DNA from: Sphagnum compactum
Lineage: Eukaryota; Bryophyta; Sphagnopsida; Sphagnales
Direction: 5' to 3'
NCBI GenBank assembly: GCA_965153455.1
Contig: OZ234497.1
Span: 7,068,001-7,132,000 of the forward strand
Length of the DNA: 64,000 nucleotides
Of this stretch, positions 1 to 14,166 are shown piece after piece (within the stretch, counting starts at the first letter, position 1; each line of letters begins with the position of its first letter). The notes beneath the pieces were generated by a model. That model saw only the letters and a program-made list of their open reading frames with translations. It did no database searches and was not told the DNA's origin. A program made the position numbers and the translations under genes.

Positions 1-670
1 CTGGTGGGCCGGCAACGTCATGAGGAAAAGTTAAGTGGGCTGGCCATTGAATCATGTGAAGCGTGTGGGCGTTAAGTGAGTGAGAGCTTTGATTCGTGTG
101 AGAGGGACTCGCTCCCGAACACCCATTTTACTTTTGCCTGCAGTCAGCCCCTAGCTCAGCTTGCTTGCTTGCTTTCCATCCTTCCTGCAAGCTCCAGATT
201 TCGCCAGCCCCTCGCTCGCTCGCTCGCTCGCTCGCTCGTGTGAGACAGATCATAACAGAAGGAAAGTGAAAGTGGGGTGGGGGTGCCCTGCCTTGCCCTG
301 GCTGCGAAGTTTTTGGTCCCCGATCTCTGCTCTTCGCACGCGTGGGAGCAGGGGTTCCTTTCCTTCCTTCCTTCCGGAATCCGCCACCTTGGTTGTCGTG
401 TCCTCAAAGCAAATGAAAAAGCTTTTTCTTTTCTACCCCCTTTCCCCCGCCCACTGCCCCCTATTCCTCCTCTCCTTCTCCTCCTCCATCACTTTCCGCA
501 GTACCTCAGTCAAATCTTATTATATCCACCAAGCTCCGGGTCCCACGTTTCAACAATGCCAACGGCAAGTTTCCAAGTAAAATTTCCAGGCTGCTTTTTG
601 TTGCTGCAGGAAGGTGGTTCACATCATCCATGGACGTTGTCCCAGGCTTTTTCACAACAGGGAGGAAGAG
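1..670. promoter_or_regulatory. GC-elevated, CT-rich promoter/leader-like island
   Basis: This stretch is clearly richer in G+C than the spacer that follows and is dominated by pyrimidine tracts (TTCC, CTCC) and short tandem words: GCTTGCTTGCTT near 160-174 and CTCG repeats at 211-238. The same texture occurs at 8.9-9.2 kb in front of the kinase gene, so I read it as a core promoter or 5' leader. Overlapping frames of about 100-140 codons exist on both strands, but they are low-complexity (Ser/Phe/Leu or Arg/Glu rich) and have no recognisable domain. If a gene starts here it either runs leftward out of the window or has a non-coding first exon; I see no coding exon downstream before the kinase gene. 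Confidence 0.4.
211..238. repeat. (CTCG)7 microsatellite
   Basis: Seven consecutive CTCG units, read directly. It lies inside the CT-rich island. Related CTCGCTCG words occur again near 8920-8936 upstream of the kinase gene. Confidence 0.9.
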
Positions 671-718
671 CACCTAAACCCTAAAGCTATTTTGGGAGCT
701 CTAAAATAGCTCTAAATT

Positions 719-913
719 GGTTGCTTCTAAACCCTAAACCCTAAACCCCTTCACCTTAGGGCCTAGGTTGAACCAGTACGCCCCACTGGTACATTCACCT
801 TCTTGAGTGACCCCCCTCTTTGTGACGATTAATATTGCACCCAGAAAATGCTATATGTCGATTTAAGGAATGGGAAATGGGATATTCGTATTGTTTAGGG
901 TTTAGAAGCAACC
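719..913. mobile_element. Fold-back/MITE-like element with telomere-motif arms
   Basis: The two ends are perfect 21-bp inverted repeats (719-739 and 893-913). Each arm joins a unique part, GGTTGCTTCT, to a telomere-like CCCTAAA stretch; on the left the telomere motif continues to about 748. The element is 195 bp with no coding capacity. Both sides are followed or preceded by ATT (716-718 and 914-916), which fits a 3-bp target-site duplication, though three bases can match by chance in AT-rich DNA. Another short CCCTAAA stretch lies just outside at about 674-684. I do not recognise the family. Confidence 0.55.
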
Positions 914-1779
914 ATTTTTTAATTCAATTTTTCCTGGTTTCCATGTTTCAACCATGAAATGAGTGTGGGTGTTGTTTCACCCAAAACCCGTAAGCACACC
1001 TGCCTGTGGGCAAGAAACCTAAATTGGCAATTGCAGAGAAAGAAAGATTCAGCAAGTGGCAAAAACACAAAAAAACTTCCACCCAAAGTTTAGTTTTGAG
1101 AGCAAACAAAACAAAAATTGCCAGTCTTTTACTAGTAGCATGCAAAAATGGTGGGATGCAGCAGGGATGATGTTAAAACTCTGTTAATGCATGGGATGAA
1201 TGGATGAATCTCATCTCAGTCCACATCCTACCCAATCAATATGAGTTAGGTTTGAGTTTTAGGTCATGGGTGGTAACTTAATAATAAATTGCCAGGTTTT
1301 TTACTAACTGGGACTAGAGAGCTCATGAGCTCAGCAGCAACAACACCTTGAAGGAAAGAAATTCCATGACCATAATAATTCTCTTAAAAAATAGCCCATC
1401 TGCAAGTCAACATAATTCCCCTGGTTACTGAGCAAGTGTACCTCTGGTTGCTTTGAAAAAGCACCAAATTTGTCATGATTTGCTTGAAATGTTTTGCACA
1501 AGTATCTAGCTGGGAACAGCTAGCTAGCTACATGAAGCAGCAGCAGCACTGCAGGGCTGCCATGGCATGGGGTAAACTGAAGAGGTCAATTCTTACAAGG
1601 GACCTCTGCCAGTTACTAATTACTAACGGTAGTCCAGTCAACAATCACCCAGACTGCAGTTCACTAATGACACACTCATACTCATGGGTTGATGCTCCTT
1701 CACTCTAGACTATTGCTGGAATTGGCTCGGTAACTTATAACTAGGATTACTACTTGTCTCCACAATTAGGTCACATTAG

Positions 1780-2043
1780 GGTCTGGGGTGGCAGATTATG
1801 TCATTTTCTTGACCACATTCTATCACATAATCGTCTGTCTGTCGATGATCATACTCTTGTAATAGTATATATCAAAATGTATCTCTTGGACATGTTTTTT
1901 TTTTTTGGGGCCATTTTCTTGATGATCACATTATGTCACATAATTGTCCGGTGATGATCATACATACACTTCTTGTAGTGGATCAAAATGTGTCTGTTGA
2001 ACACCAATTTTTCTTCAAATCATCGAATCTATCACCCCAGACC
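1780..2043. repeat. Element with 11-bp inverted ends and internal duplication
   Basis: GGTCTGGGGTG at 1780-1790 is the exact reverse complement of 2033-2043. Between the ends, a unit of about 95 bp appears twice in direct orientation with divergence (about 1797-1893 and 1909-2006); both copies carry words such as CATTTTCTTGA, CACATAAT and GATGATCATAC in the same order. No coding potential. It could be a small non-autonomous transposon or a chance pairing around a local duplication. Confidence 0.4.
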
Positions 2044-2176
2044 ATAATGTCACGGAATGGTCTCCATGTGCCCATTACATTGGGTGTGTTGCCCTAACGG
2101 ACTTACTTCTCATGTTACTCAAACATTGTGGGTAGGGAGGGTTAGACCGTTCCATAGTACAAAGTGATGGGTATTT

Positions 2177-2196
2177 GGGGGGGGGGGGGGGGGGGG
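2177..2196. repeat. Poly-G run of 20
   Basis: Twenty consecutive G residues on the + strand, followed by AAGGGG. It can form a G-quadruplex in principle. The exact length may be unreliable, because mononucleotide runs are prone to sequencing and assembly error. Confidence 0.85.
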
Positions 2197-5100
2197 AAGG
2201 GGTAGTAGAAAGGACTTCAATTAATTAAGGGGCTTTGGTTTAAGGGGGCAACTTGTGTGTTAGGTCTTCTGGTTTAATGGGTCTCTCTTCATTCAGCCCT
2301 CTCCTGCCAAACCTGGAACACCATTTCATGGAATTGAAATTGCCAGAGACTTGAGCAGCCAGGAGGAGGCTGCAGTAGGAATTGGCTTTGGGGATCCAAA
2401 AAATATTCTGGAGTCTCCCTCTTTGAAGCTCTCTAAGTGTAAATAGCAGAGTTGACCAGTCTTTAACATCATGATTCAGTGCTGCTGCTTTTTCTTTCTA
2501 GGAGTTAGTTGTGTGTGTCAGTTTGTTACTCTTTACCCCTTGAGGAAAAGGAAACTCCCAAGACAACAACAAAAAAACTTCGATGATGGGAACTGAAATT
2601 GGAACTAGCCTACTTTTGAACTTTGCGAAAGGCAAAACTCACATTCAAGTGAAGAGACTGCAACTTTCTCTCACAAATACACAGGGAGACTATCTTCACC
2701 CTCCCTCTTTCATATCTTTCACCCATAGCCTCTAAAACACTATGTTTTGAATGGAGTACAGTAGTCAAATGCTCTGAAACCCACAGTTTGGGCCTGTATT
2801 TGTTGCCTACACAATACAGTGCCCTCCAAAAAACGTCAGTGGAAGGAAGTATTGCAAAGAATAATTTTGAGAGCTGGTGGGTCAGAGGGTATATGCTCGA
2901 GTTGATAATTGGTGAATATCTGTCCTTCATTCTAAGGACTGCCCAACACTGGTTAGAACTTAATAGGAGTTTTCAAGCTCCACATAGCTCGCATCAAAAT
3001 GCGCAATATCCGATACTTTGCAATTAATTTCCTTCTTCAGTGAACCAATGTAGAACACATACCCATTGGGTTCTATTTACACTCCAAAAGTCCCACATAC
3101 ATTGCTTTCTAAGTTCAGGCCGAGAGATGAATTGTGCTCTTCTTATAACCCCCAGAAATCAAAGGAGATCAAAATGTGAACTCATTAATCGAATCTCTAT
3201 ATGTACCATGCATATGAGTAAGTCAATGACAAATAGACTATCCCCGAATATATTCCACAATTTTATTTTTTCTTTGAGAAAAATGTTTACTAAGTTATTT
3301 TCCCCATCCTTCTTCCCAATACCAAATGTAGTCAATAGCTTAAGAAAATTCCAGCATGTCTAGAAGTAATATAATTTTTTGTCAAACCTGCTATTCAACT
3401 AGGGCATTGTGTTATTCCTGCATATGGATTGAGAGCCACCAGCACGACCACCATCAAATTGCTTGATGCAAGAAGCTCAACATGAAAAGAATGGCAAAGG
3501 AAACAAGACTTCTGTTCCATGTGTGAAGTGAGGAGACCCATGCTCAGGCTACTTGGTGTTGGTTGGAAGGAAACCTCCATTACACAATGTGACTTCTCTC
3601 CAAGAGTACTGGGTGTAGGTTGAGAGGGCCACCCATTCTCTACCTGTCCATTTGTCCTTTCTTCAACACCCACCCCACCAGTGTTATTTTAACAAAATTG
3701 TGGTTTGTAGCCAAAATGATGATCATGCGTACGAATGTTTTGCCAAATATTGGCTATATACAAAATTATGAAGTACAAATCTTTAATCATCCTTCTATGT
3801 TTTTGGCTACAAACTGAAGACTAAACATACACATCTGACAATTTTTACTATTTTTTTGGGTCCCTTCTGGCAATTGAAAACCTCCAGAATCACTTCATTT
3901 TTTTACTTTTTAATTTCTGTTTTTGGGAAAAAAATTTCCAATAAACAAGAGGTTGCATGTACCCCACTTTTTGTTAGCTGCAAAATCTCTTTAGTTTGTA
4001 AATTACACCAGCAGCAATGGAAGTTGAGGGTTTTCTTTTTTCAATTTTGTGAGGACCCGAGAGAGGTCAAGTACATGCTGCTGCCCTGCAAAAGTACTTC
4101 CTTTTGGGGGCTAACCTTCACAGTCTGAATATTGAAAGTGTTTCGGAAGGACTTGAAATTGTCTTTGACAGCAAATGGCCTGAGTCCATACTCCCACCCA
4201 TTCTGTGAAACTGCCAAAAGTTGAAGCAAAAATTGACACAGATTGACACATGTGGTCATGGTGTATGGAAAACCCACCCAGATGAAATCTTCTTGGGTGG
4301 TTGGCCATTGTATCAATTATGGTTTTGTGGTTATCAAAGCCTTGGTTGCAATGCAAACAATGCACTTCCACTTCCCTGGAAGGCCAAGCAATCGATGCTA
4401 GATCTGGAATTGATCTATGGAGTGAAGTTGTTGGATGTTAGTTTTGGAATGGGTGTATAGAGTGAATTTGTTGGATCCTTAGTTTCTCAATTGGACGAGG
4501 TAATTGGTGAGAGCATACTGATTTATGGACATAACCAATTGAATGGGAGTGCCCAGCTTATGAGTTATAAGAAACAAAAGAGAGTGAGTTATGAGGTTCA
4601 ACCAAAGAGCGATCCAGAACATGATGCATTATGATATTAGGGATGAATGAAAATCTCAGAATGCAACAGGATACATGATATGACTTGAGAGTTCTTGTCC
4701 AATGATGTGCTGCCATGTTAGTCAGACACCCCCTCACAATCGATTATGTAGTCAACTTGTCAATTTTCTAATTCACATTCCCTAATATCACAAACTTGTT
4801 TGGTTGTTGAGCTTTGGCAATGCTATTTTTTTGTGGAATTTGTGGCTATTGAAAACTAGTGATAAAATTTACTTCCAACAAGTGGGTTTTCCAAAAATAT
4901 GGTTTAATATCTTATATTACCCACATGCTTCTATAATGACAACTGTTGAAACATTACACACATTACACAAATCAATTAAGATCAAACTTTTTTTGGGTAA
5001 AGATAGATATTGGTTGTATTGGCCATGCTTTGTTATAGGAACCCACACCAAGTACCATGAACAAATTGTATGACTTCTTGCAATAATCATCACCTTCTTA

Positions 5101-5332
5101 AGCATGTTCACAATTCATTGTATACTACTACTTGGCCACAAAGTTCCCATTTAAATCTTCTAACTTATTGAGTCATCAAATTCTTTTCAGAATGGATTGG
5201 TATGCCGAATATATGGTAAGTCCCTTAATCAAATATCTTGGTCTCTTTTCTCAACTTTCTTATATAGGGCATTATTTTGGCTTGTTTGTGCAAGCTCGTT
5301 TCCCTAGCCTTCAGTTGCATCTAATCTAACTA

Positions 5333-5807
5333 CAGTAAACTCTCTCTAAACTAATATCCTTGGGACCGGCCGGAAGATATTAGTTTATGGAGGATATTAG
5401 TTTACATAGTGAGTGCTGTCGAAGCCTACAGAATGGTTGAGATGCTAGAGAGGTTCTGGATGTAGCAAGACGACTCGGGTATTCCATTCGTTGCCGCCTC
5501 ACAGAAGATGAAGGACAATGTGAGTATGATCAGGACAAAGCAGTTGGTACAGAGGAATATTGATAGCTTCTTCCAGCGCATCTAGCTCTGTACTTTCAAA
5601 GGTGTTTCCTCTGATTTCATCGCTTTTTTGGTGCCATGTGTATGATGTATTAGTTTATAACATGTTATGGGACCGGGAAAAAATTATTGAATATCAATTT
5701 ATGAAGAATTATTAGATTAAGTATGAGACCCGCCACGGGCATGTGCCCGCATATTAGTTTAGAGAGAATATTAGTTTACACAGTATTAGTTTAGAGAGAG
5801 TTTACTG
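5333..5807 (+). mobile_element. Non-autonomous pogo/Tigger-like DNA transposon
   Basis: The element starts CAGTAAACTCTCTCTAAACT and ends with its exact reverse complement; the perfect terminal inverted repeats are 24 bp (5333-5356 and 5784-5807). It is flanked by TA on both sides (5331-5332 and 5808-5809), the target duplication expected of the Tc1/mariner/pogo superfamily. Subterminal ATATTAGTTTA words recur several times on both sides. The CAGTNAA... end resembles plant pogo-like MITEs of the Emigrant type. At 475 bp it is far too short for an intact transposase gene but retains the end of one (5412-5585). A TA microsatellite lies directly beside it, consistent with a preference for TA targets. 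Confidence 0.85.
5412..5585 (+). pseudogene. Transposase C-terminal remnant, pogo-like
   Basis: One frame runs through this stretch with a single internal TAG (5463-5465) and ends at TAG 5583-5585. The deduced last residues include QRNIDSFF, matching the PCNA-interacting (PIP) box pattern Q-x-x-I-x-x-F-F, just before the stop. The Drosophila pogo transposase is known to have a PCNA-binding motif at its C-terminus, so the position fits. The upstream DNA-binding and DDE catalytic parts are absent, so this copy cannot encode an active enzyme. No start codon can be assigned. The assignment rests on the motif, its terminal position and the surrounding inverted repeats. Confidence 0.6.
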
Positions 5808-5810
5808 TAG

Positions 5811-5811
<1 letters not shown>

Positions 5812-5838
<27 letters not shown>
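5812..5838. repeat. (TA)n microsatellite
   Basis: Uninterrupted TA dinucleotides directly adjoining the right end of the pogo-like element. It was probably the insertion target, or expanded after insertion. Confidence 0.9.
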
Positions 5839-5839
<1 letters not shown>

Positions 5840-5842
<3 letters not shown>

Positions 5843-8600
5843 TAGTGATCGTTTTCAAGGTCATTAACTTGACTCAATGGATATACCAATTTGATATGTA
5901 GTGCCAAATGAAATGGTGATCATTATGTTACCATTTTGGTGGAGTTGGATACCATGAGACATGATAATTTGTTTGATCCCAATTCCACATGTTCACTTGT
6001 ATTTTATTCTTATTTGTAATATTGAATATAACTTTTGATTATTTTATTTCATAAATTGAATTAATTGGTAAGAGTGGTGTATGTATGTTTGATTGTTCAA
6101 CATGTTAACAATTTTCCCATGAAATCATAAACAAATTGGGAACCATGCTTGAAACCCAATTACAATGGGATTCCAAACCATGTTATTATGCAATTGTGAG
6201 TGATTTATGCCAAATGATATTTTCATCTATATTATCACTGCAATGGTGTCCCTTTTTATTATGGGCAAATATCCAACAAATATAGGCCCCATTTATTTTT
6301 AAAATGAAGTTGTAAAAGGGTATTTACGATAAATGTATTCACAATAGATTTCATCTTGTTTGTTTCAACCTTTGATTCCTAGAAGAACTTCTAGCTTCAC
6401 AATGTGGTTCTATCACAATACACTCCCACATCCTCAATGAAAATACTCATGAATAAACCAAAATGACTATTACATATTTCCATTACATTGTATCTACTAG
6501 GTAACCATTAATCAAAGTTTTTTGTAAATATGTTGATTTCAACTCCCTTTGTTCAATCCTTACATTTAATTTCAAGTAGATATAAACTTTGTTAAGCCCT
6601 TCTAATTAGGATTGAAAAGGATGTATGTATACAAAACAACATTTCATCTTGTTTCTTTCCATTTAGAGAGAACTAATGAGTTAGATTTATTTTTCATCAT
6701 GTTTACCCTATTTTTTGGATAGGTTGTGATGGAAATGTTTGCATTCAAAATTTCAAAAAAAAAGAAATATGGGTTGTGCCCTCACTTCAATACCATCCTC
6801 CAAATTGGCAAGTTTTGGAATCACATTAAGACAAGTGAAACCCCTTGTTTTTCAATTTGCTTCATCGGTGTAATGCCTTTCAAATATGTGAACTCATGCC
6901 TCTAATTCATGGGACTTCATGACATTAATCCAATTATCAATGGATTTGGTTTGCCCCTCTTTTTGGTCTTGGGTTTTTAAGGTTAAAGAGCATTAGCTAC
7001 TTTCTTTAGGTTTGTTTTAGGTTTGGATATGGCTGTGAGAAGTGCCCATTCCCTAAGCATTTGTGATCTAAAATTGTTGAAGAATTTTACATTTCTATTT
7101 TGATTTATAAAAAAATCATATATGTGTTGTGTTAAATTGACTGAGATAGTCAAATTTTGTCACCAATTATTTAAATGTTGATTTTATGTGAAATTAATTT
7201 CAAGGAACTCGTCTCTCATTTCTAATTCAACAAGTTACATACTTTTCAACTTTGGGCCATTTTTAAAAATGCTTATTATGATCATAAAATATTTTCCTTT
7301 GTTTTCAATGGCCATTAATATGATTTTTCAAATGCCTATATATTTTTTCGTATTTGATTTATTGCCTTACTAGTTGAGGTTGTAAATTGTTCATGAAGTG
7401 CTTCAACATGAATGCATCAACTAAAAAACACATTTTCAACATTTTCCTTGTGCTATGAATCCAATGAATCCACTTTTGCAATGTTTGGATTCTAATTGTA
7501 AGTCTCATAACCGTAGGACTCATTATTATGTTATTCACATGTCAAATATATGTAGGCATATTGTGTTGAAAATTATTATTATTATTTTTTCAGAATTTTT
7601 TTAAAAAGGAAAATAAAGAATCTGATAAAATATTTGAGAATATATATATCATTTGTCAAAATGGAATCCTCACAAATAAAATTAATTAATTGACAAATGT
7701 GTCAAAGTGGCCAAGGTACTACAATATTTCAACTTCTAAATCAAAACCGTTCAACCTTGATTAAGAACTTGGATTGGATGCAAGTATAACATTTAGAAGC
7801 TAAAAAGAAGAGACACTCTTCTAACAAGGAAACAAAAGATTGTATAAACACTTGGCAAAATGCTAACATCAACATTAGAAAGCCAAACTACATAATTCTT
7901 CCAAACCATTTGTACAGGCTCACATGGGGTTCTGAGTGTTAAACCCTAATAAACCCTAAAACTGGTTCATTTGGGTCGATTTGAACCTCTATTTAGCTGG
8001 AGTTTGATTAGAGAAATAGAGCTCAAATCGACCAAATTAATGAAGCCAATTTTATCAAAGTTTAAGAATTAGCTTTAAATTTTTTAAAAAAATTGTTCAA
8101 GTTAAGAGCCATATTTGATGAATTGTACAAGTTTATCATATATTTCAAAAACAGTTATGGCACCCATCATATACAAAAATTCGTGTAATTCTTTCGAAAT
8201 GTGATAATGTGATTGAAAACATTCAAATACACATGTCACGACTAGTTTTTTTTTTTTGGGGTTTGAAATTTTGCACAAATGTGAAAAATAAATATGAAAA
8301 GGGAATATTTGATCGCTTTTTTTTTTTTTTTTCTTTTTTGGAAAAAAGTCATTAGATTTGCAAAAAATTGAAAATCATGTTCGCACATTTTCCTATTGAT
8401 TTTTGGTTTGGTAACAATTTTTAAAAATGTTTTAGATAGGTTCCTAGAACATGCCATCATTTAATGTGAGACCCCTTTTAGCTTTCTCATAAGCAATGTG
8501 ATGTTTAAAACCGAAGAAAAAACGTCGTGACAAATGTTTTTTTTACAACAAAATGATGATGTCCATTAAAATAGATTTATGGTGGGGGGGGATATCACCA
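5840..8600. other. AT-rich intergenic spacer
   Basis: No frame longer than about 70 codons, no RNA gene and no clear repeat structure beyond A/T runs. Near 7940-7965 there are two CCTAATAAACCCTAAA-like words, a degenerate telomere-type motif. I see nothing else to annotate. Confidence 0.6.
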
Positions 8601-8618
8601 AAATGCGAGGTTGGACTT

Positions 8619-8850
8619 GGCCATCGTGTGGTCCTAGTCTTAGGACCCATATATTGGGGATGGCCCCAATCGTGGGGCTTTTCTTTGAGGTTTTTTAGAA
8701 CCTTGGTTAACCAGGGTCAAAACCAGTTCTTTGATTTTTGAGAACTACTGGACAAGTCAGAACTGGTTTCTGGACGTTTGGACTTGCGGTGCAAAGGATC
8801 TCGAATATTGGATGATTTCTTCACTGAAAATTAAATTAAATTAAATTCGT
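8619..8850 (+). repeat. Dispersed repeat, copy upstream of the kinase gene
   Basis: A degenerate stretch of GGTTC/GGTTT/CCAGTTCT words (about 8619-8772) leads into a block of about 75 bp (8773-8848) that is nearly identical to 15484-15560. The shared block reads GTTTGGACTTG...GGTGCAAA, then GATGATTTCTTCACTGAAAA or its near match, then three or four ATTAA units. Both copies have the same orientation and lie on either side of the GSK3-like gene. Confidence 0.75.
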
Positions 8851-8879
8851 TCATTCGTTCATTCATTCATTCACACATT

Positions 8880-10802
8880 AATACAACCCTTCAGCATCCC
8901 ATCCTTTCACTCGCGTCCTCTCGCTCGCTCCCTCGCTAATCCTCTCTTGCTAATCCTGATTAGCGTGTCCCAATTAAGGAAGGGATTAGTAAATTTCCAT
9001 CGCTCGTTGCACAGCACTGTTGCTGCACTGCACTTTTGTTCTTCGCTTCCTTTCCTCTCTCTTTTGCTTTTGCTTTGCTCTGCTTCTTCTTGTTGTTCCC
9101 TCTTCTCGCGCTCTTGTTGTGTCTTCGTTTTGCAGTGCAAGAGGAAGAAAAGAAAAAGACGATCAGGAGGAGAAGAAGGAGGAGGAGGAGGAGGAGGAAC
9201 ACGACCAGGGGAAAAAAAAAACCAAAAGAAATAGATCCGAATCATTCTTTTGTTTCTTTTGCTGTGTTGTTGGTGGTGGTCATCCATGCTTGGGATGCCA
9301 AGCTCCGACGACAGCTTAAGCTTTACCTGTAGGAGGAGGCTGGCTCCCATTGTTGTTTGTGTTCCAGTGCTTCTTCTGAGAATGTGAGCATTTTCTACAT
9401 TCTCTTTTGTCTTTTTGCATATCCGCTTTGTGTTGGTGTTGTTGTGTTTGTGTCTGGTGATGGGATTTTTTTCACACATTGCTCCTCGACTTTCTTCCAG
9501 TTGAAGAAGAAGAAGAAGAAGAAGAAATCATGAAAATGAAACAAATATGAAGAGTTGTCTTCTGTTGTTGTTTTCCTGGTGGATGGATGGATTGATTGTT
9601 TGTTTGTTTCTTTCTTTCCAGGGTAGAAAACTTAGCATGTGCTTTGGTCCGATGTGCTTCCTGTCCTGCTCCTTACACCTTTTCTCAAACTGAAGTAGTT
9701 TCTGTAGAATGGGAAGAGCTTTGCTTGCTTGTAGAGAGATAGTGTTCAGTGCGGCCCGTTCTCCCTCGCTTGTGAGAATGTGATCATCCTTGTGTTGATG
9801 GAGTGTCACGAGGAGCCATTCTCTGTCCTTCCCCTTTTTTCTTTCTGGCATTATAGCTTTTGGTAGCAAATGGACTGCTGCGTGACGAGAACAGCAACCA
9901 CGGGGAGGTGGACGGTCTATAATGATCAAGGCGTTTTTTCCTGCGGCTCCTCTCTCTCAGGATTGCAGGAGTAAGCTCTGTGACAGAGGAGATTATCTCT
10001 CTTGTTCCATATTTATTAAATCCTTCGAAGCTGAAGCCGAAGCTTTGGACAGTAGAATAATGGAGAGAGCTTTATAGAGAGAGAGACAGAGAGACAGTAG
10101 TAGTATACTCTGGTGCTATTCTTCCATCATGGCTGCCGCAATGGTTTCGGATTGCGATGCAATCCGTGAGGTGTGTAGTGTAGTATTCCTGCTCTTTTGT
10201 TCTTGTTTACGGGGCCTTCTTCTACACCTGCCTAGAGATAGATATTCGGGGCAGCAATGGAATGAGGCTCTCTCCAAGCCTGGGGCACAAATTCACATGC
10301 TTGTCAGAAGCTCTTTCCCATGTGGGAATGACAACACGGAACACTTACGCTTGAAGTTGTTGCAACTCGAGTTTTTGAGGAGCATCGTTGTTTGTGTCAC
10401 AAGAGAGTCTTGTGCAGAGTAGACAAATGATGGAGTATTATTATTATGAAAGTCCTTGGTACAGGAAAATAAGCACATTGTGGATGGCTTTGAACAATTG
10501 TTGGTTTGTTGTGTAAAATGTCCTACACAAATGTGTGAGAATCCATTTTGATGATGTTGTCATTTTGCTGCAGCTCTTCTGCCCCCTGCTGCTGTTAAGA
10601 TGGAAGAAAAAGAGTGAGAAGAGACAAGAGAGTGTCCCTGCTGCAAAGGTGTGATAATAAATACTCTACAAACCTGCTACAATACTTTTTTCACATAGAA
10701 ACAACAGAGGAAAAAAAAAAAAAAACGAAAACAGGTCTGTAAGCGGTGCTGCTGCAGACTGGATGTTGATCTGATACAGCTGCTGGGAGGGGGGGAAACC
10801 TT
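8880..10802 (+). promoter_or_regulatory. Promoter and 5' leader region of the GSK3-like gene
   Basis: From about 8880 base composition rises and CT-rich initiator-like tracts appear (CTCGCTCGCTCCCTCGC near 8920-8936), followed by long pyrimidine stretches to about 9120. Purine microsatellites follow: GGA units at 9179-9198 and eight GAA units at 9503-9526. Plausible 5' UTR intron acceptors are TTCTTTCCAG near 9620, TCTCTCTCAG near 9960, TTTGCTGCAG ending 10573 and CTGCTGCAG ending about 10756. I cannot choose among them or place the transcription start. A short frame at 10129 opens with about 14 residues and then meets GAG|GTGTGT, a possible donor, so an alternative first exon is conceivable. 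The low-complexity frames here are not convincing proteins. Confidence 0.5.
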
Positions 10803-10902
10803 ATGGATGCATGCAGCTGCTAAGGGACAGTGTGCCCCAAGGTGTCAAAAGCATAGCAAGCTGTACAAGGGGGCAACTTGGCGGGGGGACGGGGAACAGT
10901 CT

Positions 10903-14166
<3,264 letters not shown>

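Larger units (their letters stand above)
914..5330. other. AT-rich intergenic spacer without a supported gene
   Basis: Frames here are short (at most about 107 codons), overlap on both strands and show no domain. The stretch contains a small duplicated element at 1780-2043 and a 20-base G run at 2177-2196, annotated separately. The sequence around 4220-4460 and 4800-5330 has slightly longer + strand frames, but they carry no recognisable motif. Confidence 0.6.

Noticed and set aside
156-684. Overlapping frames of 83-139 codons on both strands in the CT-rich island
   Set aside because: They overlap each other, are low-complexity and follow the microsatellites; no domain or codon pattern supports a protein.
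8907-9479. A 190-codon - strand frame upstream of the kinase gene
   Set aside because: It is the complement of the CT-rich leader and GGA/GAA repeats, giving Arg/Glu/Lys and Pro runs. It is antisense to the leader and has no domain.
9528-9929. A 133-codon - strand frame
   Set aside because: No recognisable motif, and it lies antisense in the probable leader or intron of the kinase gene; likely chance.
10129-10422. A 97-codon + strand frame starting MAAAMVSDCDA
   Set aside because: Only the first 14 or so residues look plausible before a donor-like site. Kept only as a possible alternative first exon.
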